The notes beneath the pieces are model-generated. The model did no database searches, was not told the DNA's origin, and saw only the letters and a program-made list of their open reading frames with translations. Made by a program: the position numbers and the translations under genes. Source: Candidatus Dojkabacteria bacterium (lineage in GTDB: Bacteria; Patescibacteriota; Dojkabacteria; J137). From it: DNA of 8,331 bases. This document shows, piece after piece, positions 5,274 through 8,331 of this stretch (positions within the stretch are counted from its first letter, which is position 1; each line of letters begins with the position of its first letter). The stretch covers positions 1 through 8,331 of the forward strand of contig JAGQLJ010000038.1 in NCBI GenBank assembly GCA_020429495.1, in the 5' to 3' direction.

Positions 5274-5903
5274 ATGAGTATAGACCAAATCTACAAAGAC
5301 CTTAAAATAATGCCTTCACTTCAAAAGCATCAAAAGATTGTTGCAGCAATTGCATGGAAAATCTGCGATTCACTTTCTACAAAAGTAGACACGCATACTA
5401 TTGTTTCAACCTGCCTTCTTCACGATTTAGGAAATATTGTAAAAGGAAGTTCAGATCAATTTGCCCCAAAAGGAGAAGAGGAATACTGGCAAAAAGTTGA
5501 AACAGAAACTAAAGAAAAGTTTGGTGAGCATGCAAGTATTGCTACAGTGGCAATGATTAAATCTTTAAATTTAGAAAACGAAGAAAAGATTTTAGAATAT
5601 TTAAGTTGGGTTGGAGCAAAAAGTCTTTCTACAAGAAGTGAAGAAGAATTAAAAAATTTAGAATTTGTAATTGCTCCTTATGCCGATTCAAGAGTTGCAC
5701 CAAATGGAATTGTAAGTATTGATGGTAGAATTGAAGAAGCTAAAGAGCGATACCACTTTAAAGATGATCAAAGCGGACCAATCCTAAAATCAATGAAACG
5801 AATGGAGGTAACAATTTTTGCAAGAAGTTGGATGACTGCAGATGAAATTAAATTTGATACAATCGAACCATATCTAAGAAAATTGGATGATTTTGATATT
5901 TAA
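5274..5903 (+). CDS. HD-domain metal-dependent phosphohydrolase family protein
   Basis: HD-domain proteins coordinate metal ions and commonly hydrolyse phosphate esters, nucleotides or cyclic nucleotides. The 209-residue product shows the expected ligands in order: H19 in SLQKHQKIV, the doublet H50-D51 in CLLHDLGNIV, a later H86 in FGEHASIA, and D138 in YADSRV. Helices predicted between them fit the all-alpha HD fold. The C-terminal part (about 150-209) is unrecognised and includes a charged helix and RSWMTADEI. There is no signal peptide or membrane segment, so it is cytosolic. The ATG is fixed by its distance from the first metal histidine and by the adjacent -10 box. MurB starts 15 nt downstream on the same strand, so the two are probably co-transcribed at least in part, but nothing shows a role in cell-wall synthesis. 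The substrate is unknown. Confidence 0.82.
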   Translation: MSIDQIYKDLKIMPSLQKHQKIVAAIAWKICDSLSTKVDTHTIVSTCLLHDLGNIVKGSSDQFAPKGEEEYWQKVETETKEKFGEHASIATVAMIKSLNLENEEKILEYLSWVGAKSLSTRSEEELKNLEFVIAPYADSRVAPNGIVSIDGRIEEAKERYHFKDDQSGPILKSMKRMEVTIFARSWMTADEIKFDTIEPYLRKLDDFDI

Positions 5904-5906
5904 AGA

Positions 5907-5912
5907 TATACT
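5907..5912 (+). promoter_or_regulatory. possible -10 box just before murB
   Basis: TATACT (one base off consensus) lies 6 nt before the murB ATG, the same geometry as the TATAAT before the HD-domain gene. It would give a leaderless murB mRNA in addition to readthrough from the HD-domain gene. No convincing -35 is seen because the region upstream is coding. Confidence 0.3.
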
Positions 5913-5918
5913 AACTGT

Positions 5919-7031
5919 ATGACAATATCTGAATCACTCAAAAGCTCATTACTTAAATATAAAGAGAATGAGCCACTAGCAAAGCATTCCACAATGCGTG
6001 TTGGGGATAAGGCTGATTTTTTTGTAGAAATTCACTTCGAAGAAGACTTAAAAAGCTTTTTAAACTTATATAAAGATTATACTGATCTGCCATTATTAAT
6101 TTTAGGAGAGGGGAGCAATACGCTATTTAGTGATGGATTTAGAGGAATAGTTTTGCAGATGGTTAATAAAGGTATTGAAAAAATTGATGAGGATAATGAG
6201 TTTGTAACATTAAAGGCTTCAGCAGGGCAAAATTGGCACGAGTTTGTTAAATATTGTGTTGATAATAATCTATCAGGTGTTGAGAACTTAGCATTTATTC
6301 CAGGCACTATAGGAGCTGCTCCTGTTCAAAACATTGCGGCTTATGGCCAAGTTCAAGAAGATGCCTTTTTATCTTTAGAAGCTTTTGAGATCTCTTCTGC
6401 AGAGAAAAGAACTTTTGATGAGCCAGAATGTCAATTTGACTATAGGTCTAGCATTTTCAAAAATGAGCTAAAAGATAAATATATTATTTCATCAGTTACA
6501 TACAAGCTTAAAAAAGCTTCAGAATATATTCCTGAAACTTCTTATCACTCAAGATACGAATCACTTGGTGGAATATTAGAAGAAGTAGCTCAAGAACCAT
6601 ATACACTTAAAGATATTTTTCATGCTGTTATAGAAATAAGAAAAAGAAAACTACCTCAAGTTAAGGATTATGGAACGCTAGGTAGCTTTTTTGTTAATCA
6701 TTTTATAACAACAGAGAAATTAAAAGAGTTACAAGACAAATTCCCAGATATACAATACTATCCTGTAGATAAGATGCAATATCCTGCACTTGAAGACCAA
6801 TCTTTAAAAGATGCTGAGTTTGTAAAGATACCAGTAGGTTGGTTGCTTGAAGAACTTGGCTGGAAAGGAAAAATGATTGGCAATGTTGGTACTTACGAAA
6901 AGCATGCGCTTTGTGTAATTACTGATGGCCCAGCAACTGGTCAAGAAGTAATTGACTATATGAACAAAATGAAGCAAAGTGTGTTTGATGCAACAGGCAT
7001 TGAGATTACTTCAGAAGTAAATATAGTCTAA
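5919..7031 (+). CDS. murB: UDP-N-acetylenolpyruvoylglucosamine reductase (type I)
   Basis: MurB is the cytosolic flavoenzyme that reduces the enolpyruvyl group of the MurA product with NADPH, giving UDP-MurNAc. The 370-residue product starts with the FAD-binding fold: HSTMRVGDKADFF (23-35), GEGSNTLFSD (63-72) and the signature ENLAFIPGTIGAAPVQNIAAYG (from 122). R176 in YRSSIF lies in the substrate region. S256 in YGTLGSFFVN is the proton-donating serine, and E366 in TSEVNIV is the catalytic C-terminal glutamate. The insert around SRYESLGG (211-218) and the total length, longer than type II enzymes, fit the E. coli-like type I. All catalytic residues are present, so an active enzyme is expected. 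Its partner MurA-family gene is about 3.6 kb away rather than adjacent. It follows the HD-domain gene by 15 nt. No clear terminator follows it; CTCTAAGAG at about 7038-7046 is too short and lacks a U run. Confidence 0.95.
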   Translation: MTISESLKSSLLKYKENEPLAKHSTMRVGDKADFFVEIHFEEDLKSFLNLYKDYTDLPLLILGEGSNTLFSDGFRGIVLQMVNKGIEKIDEDNEFVTLKASAGQNWHEFVKYCVDNNLSGVENLAFIPGTIGAAPVQNIAAYGQVQEDAFLSLEAFEISSAEKRTFDEPECQFDYRSSIFKNELKDKYIISSVTYKLKKASEYIPETSYHSRYESLGGILEEVAQEPYTLKDIFHAVIEIRKRKLPQVKDYGTLGSFFVNHFITTEKLKELQDKFPDIQYYPVDKMQYPALEDQSLKDAEFVKIPVGWLLEELGWKGKMIGNVGTYEKHALCVITDGPATGQEVIDYMNKMKQSVFDATGIEITSEVNIV

Positions 7032-7190
7032 AATCGCCTCTAAGAGATTCATCTGGCATTTCCCTTACTCATATAATTAATCCAATTACTTTTATTCAGA
7101 AATTGATAAATCTACACTAAAGTAATAGTGCAGAAGTCTCAACTTTTTTACAAATCTTCCTACTAACTTATAAATAGAAAAATAAGATAT

Positions 7191-7272
7191 TTTTAGGAGA
7201 TAAAATTATCAAGATCTAAATTTTAATACTACATTAAAAATATAGTTAGCTTACTAAAATTATCTCTTAAAA
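7191..7272. repeat. long nested inverted repeat, possible structured RNA
   Basis: TTTTAGGAGATAA (7191-7203) pairs with TTATCTCTTAAAA (7260-7272) over 13 positions, with one G-U when read on the plus strand. The 56-nt interior holds a second perfect stem, TTTTAAT (7221-7227)/ATTAAAA (7233-7239), extendable by A7220-T7241 and CTA (7216-7218)/TAG (7243-7245) around a bulge and a mismatch. Nesting is more than expected of one chance palindrome, but the arms are AT-rich. No promoter or terminator clearly frames it. Confidence 0.35.
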
Positions 7273-7344
7273 CCAGAAAGTAATTTAAAATAGACTCTGA
7301 AATTATCCTTTTCTAATAAATTAAAATATTTTCTAGAAATTATA

Positions 7345-7353
7345 TGTGGATAA
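7345..7353 (-). promoter_or_regulatory. DnaA box TTATCCACA
   Basis: The minus strand reads TTATCCACA, a perfect match to the high-affinity DnaA box. It lies in AT-rich DNA next to the palindrome TTTCTAGAAA. A single perfect box is weak evidence for an origin, but a second match lies 145 bp away. Confidence 0.4.
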
Positions 7354-7498
7354 GTGCGGTTTTGAGGCAGTTAAAAATATCGATCAAAAATCTTGATTTT
7401 GTACTACAATAATTAAACACAGCTTAATAAGTAGAGAAGGGTTCTTTATTGCACAAGGAGTTTCGGCCAAAATATTTTGAACATTTCTACACAACGTT

Positions 7499-7507
7499 TG
7501 TGCATAA
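7499..7507 (-). promoter_or_regulatory. DnaA box TTATGCACA
   Basis: The minus strand reads TTATGCACA, matching TTATNCACA, in the same orientation as the box at 7345-7353. TTCTACACA at 7485-7493 on the plus strand is one further near match, with one mismatch. Confidence 0.35.
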
Positions 7508-7540
7508 ATTATGAGTCAATTTCATATCTGATATCTTAAT

Positions 7541-7569
7541 TTGAGAATTGCAATTTTCGCCTAAATGAT
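7541..7569 (+). promoter_or_regulatory. weak candidate promoter for mutL
   Basis: TTGAGA (7541-7546), 17 nt, then AATGAT (7564-7569). The -35 is good and the -10 only 4 of 6. The -10 falls inside the inverted repeat at 7561-7580, so an operator-type role for that repeat is conceivable. The leader to the mutL ATG would be about 60 nt. Confidence 0.2.
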
Positions 7570-7580
7570 ACTCATTTTAG
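7561..7580. repeat. short inverted repeat upstream of mutL
   Basis: CTAAATGA (7561-7568) and TCATTTTAG (7572-7580) form an 8-bp stem with one bulged T and a TAC loop. The core AATGATACTCATT differs by one base from the centre of the Fur-box consensus, but the full 19-mer matches at only about 13 positions. No U run follows, so it is not an intrinsic terminator. It could be an operator for mutL or a chance hairpin. Confidence 0.3.
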
Positions 7581-7638
7581 TTCATTTATGATTCATATAA
7601 ATCGTGATATCTTTAAATATGTATCAAAATAATTTCAA

Positions 7639-8331
7639 ATGTCTAAGATAAAACTTCTTCCAAAAGACCTTATTAATAAAATTGCTGCCGGCGAAGTGGT
7701 AGAAAGGCCCTCATCGGTTATAAAGGAGCTTTTAGAGAACTCTTTGGATGCAGGTAGTCAAAATATAAAGATATATATAGAAGAGGCGGGTAGTAAGCTA
7801 ATTAGAATTGAAGATGATGGTATAGGCATATCAAAGGAAGATTTGCCTTTTACAATTGAACAACATGCCACTTCAAAGATTAGTCAGTTAGATGATCTAT
7901 TTTCAATCAGTACCTTGGGTTTTAGAGGAGAAGCTCTGGCAAGCATTTCATCTGTATCTGAAAAAGTAATTATTGATTCTAAAGCAGGGAAAGAGGATGG
8001 TAATAGGCTTACATATCAAGAAAATTTAGAAGTTAAAGACAATAAGAAATTAGTATCTTCTGGTACTACTATTGAAATTCATAATCTTTTTAAAAATATT
8101 CCAGCAAGAAAAAAATTTTTAAAGGGTGATTCTACTGAGAAAAAACATATATACGAAATGTTTATTTCTTTAGCTTTACCATTTTTGCATGTTCATTTTG
8201 AGCTATATAGCGACAATAAGCAGGTGTATAAGCTTACCGCTACAGATGATCTTAAAACAAGACTATACGAAGTATTTGGTAAGGATTTTGCAAAGCATAT
8301 TTCTATTCACGAAGCAGAAGTTAATGGCATA
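7639..8331 (+). CDS. mutL: DNA mismatch repair protein MutL, N-terminal part (cut by window end)
   Basis: MutL links MutS mismatch recognition to the downstream endonuclease and helicase steps, using an N-terminal GHKL ATPase domain. The visible 231 codons are open to the window edge and cover most of that domain. Present are LINKIAAGEVVERPSSV (11-27), ELLENSLDAG (30-39) with catalytic E30 and metal-ligand N34, DDGIGI (59-64), HATSKI (76-81), the ATP lid TLGFRGEALASISSVS (92-107), and GTTIEIHNLFKNIPARKKFL (from 142) leading into the transducer domain. Every ATPase motif is intact. The C-terminal dimerisation and possible endonuclease domain lies outside the window, so nicking ability cannot be judged. 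The ATG at 7639 gives the usual short MutL N-terminus; no Shine-Dalgarno sequence precedes it. mutS is not in this window. Confidence 0.96.
   Translation, partial: MSKIKLLPKDLINKIAAGEVVERPSSVIKELLENSLDAGSQNIKIYIEEAGSKLIRIEDDGIGISKEDLPFTIEQHATSKISQLDDLFSISTLGFRGEALASISSVSEKVIIDSKAGKEDGNRLTYQENLEVKDNKKLVSSGTTIEIHNLFKNIPARKKFLKGDSTEKKHIYEMFISLALPFLHVHFELYSDNKQVYKLTATDDLKTRLYEVFGKDFAKHISIHEAEVNGI

Larger units (their letters stand above)
7032..7638. other. 607-nt gene-free, AT-rich intergenic region
   Basis: No reading frame with coding character is visible on either strand. It holds two DnaA-box matches, a long nested inverted repeat (7191-7272), a 10-bp palindrome TTTCTAGAAA (7330-7339) and a hairpin (7561-7580) near a weak candidate mutL promoter. 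It is the longest gene-free stretch here. I recognise no RNase P, tmRNA, 6S or SRP RNA in it. Origin-like, regulatory or ncRNA roles are possible. Confidence 0.6.

Noticed and set aside
7036..7050. Terminator after murB
   Set aside because: CTCTAAGAG forms at most a 4-bp stem with a 1-nt loop and has no following U run.
7352..7360. AAGTGCGGT, identical to the Haemophilus DNA uptake signal core
   Set aside because: Only one copy is seen in 8.3 kb, whereas uptake signals are frequent; nothing else suggests Pasteurellaceae. Treated as coincidence.
1..8331. CRISPR array, insertion sequence or prophage
   Set aside because: No regularly spaced repeats, transposase, integrase or phage structural gene was found.

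Overview
The window is AT-rich bacterial chromosome. It carries cell-wall genes (a MurA-family enzyme and MurB), the start of the mismatch-repair gene mutL, a tRNA-Phe gene and several accessory genes, with short gaps between most genes. UAA ends most genes and one UGA is used as a stop. No reading frame contains an in-frame UGA, so the standard bacterial code fits. No gene start has a recognisable Shine-Dalgarno sequence, and two starts lie only 5-6 nt behind a good -10 box, which suggests frequent leaderless initiation. Gene content and base composition would suit a small-genome lineage such as Patescibacteria/CPR, but that placement is a guess; nothing here fixes the phylum.

Layout. Positions 94-169 hold tRNA-Phe(GAA) with an encoded CCA, minus strand, just downstream of a small SAM-methyltransferase gene (231-899, minus). 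After a divergent intergenic stretch with a GC-rich hairpin comes a MurA-family gene (1074-2360, plus). It converges on, and overlaps by 4 bp, a minus-strand pair: an unusual 738-residue protein with a class I aminoacyl-tRNA-synthetase-like core (2761-4977), followed with an ATGA overlap by a HIT-family hydrolase (2357-2764). Upstream of that pair, 5057-5223 reads on the minus strand as a promoter, a possible 27-codon leader peptide, competing RNA stems and an intrinsic terminator, which together form an attenuator. Divergent from it are an HD-domain protein (5274-5903) and type I MurB (5919-7031). A 607-nt gene-free, structured stretch with two DnaA-box matches precedes mutL (7639 to the window end, truncated).

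The part most likely to be new is the minus-strand unit 2357-5223. A synthetase-like enzyme of unknown amino-acid specificity, with a long unrecognised N-terminal region and a degraded KMSKS loop, is translationally coupled to a HIT hydrolase, a family that includes enzymes hydrolysing aminoacyl-adenylates. It appears to be controlled by a transcription attenuator. The MurA-family protein also deserves a second look: it keeps the catalytic Cys, Lys-Asn and Asp, but several other active-site positions differ from E. coli MurA as I recall that sequence.
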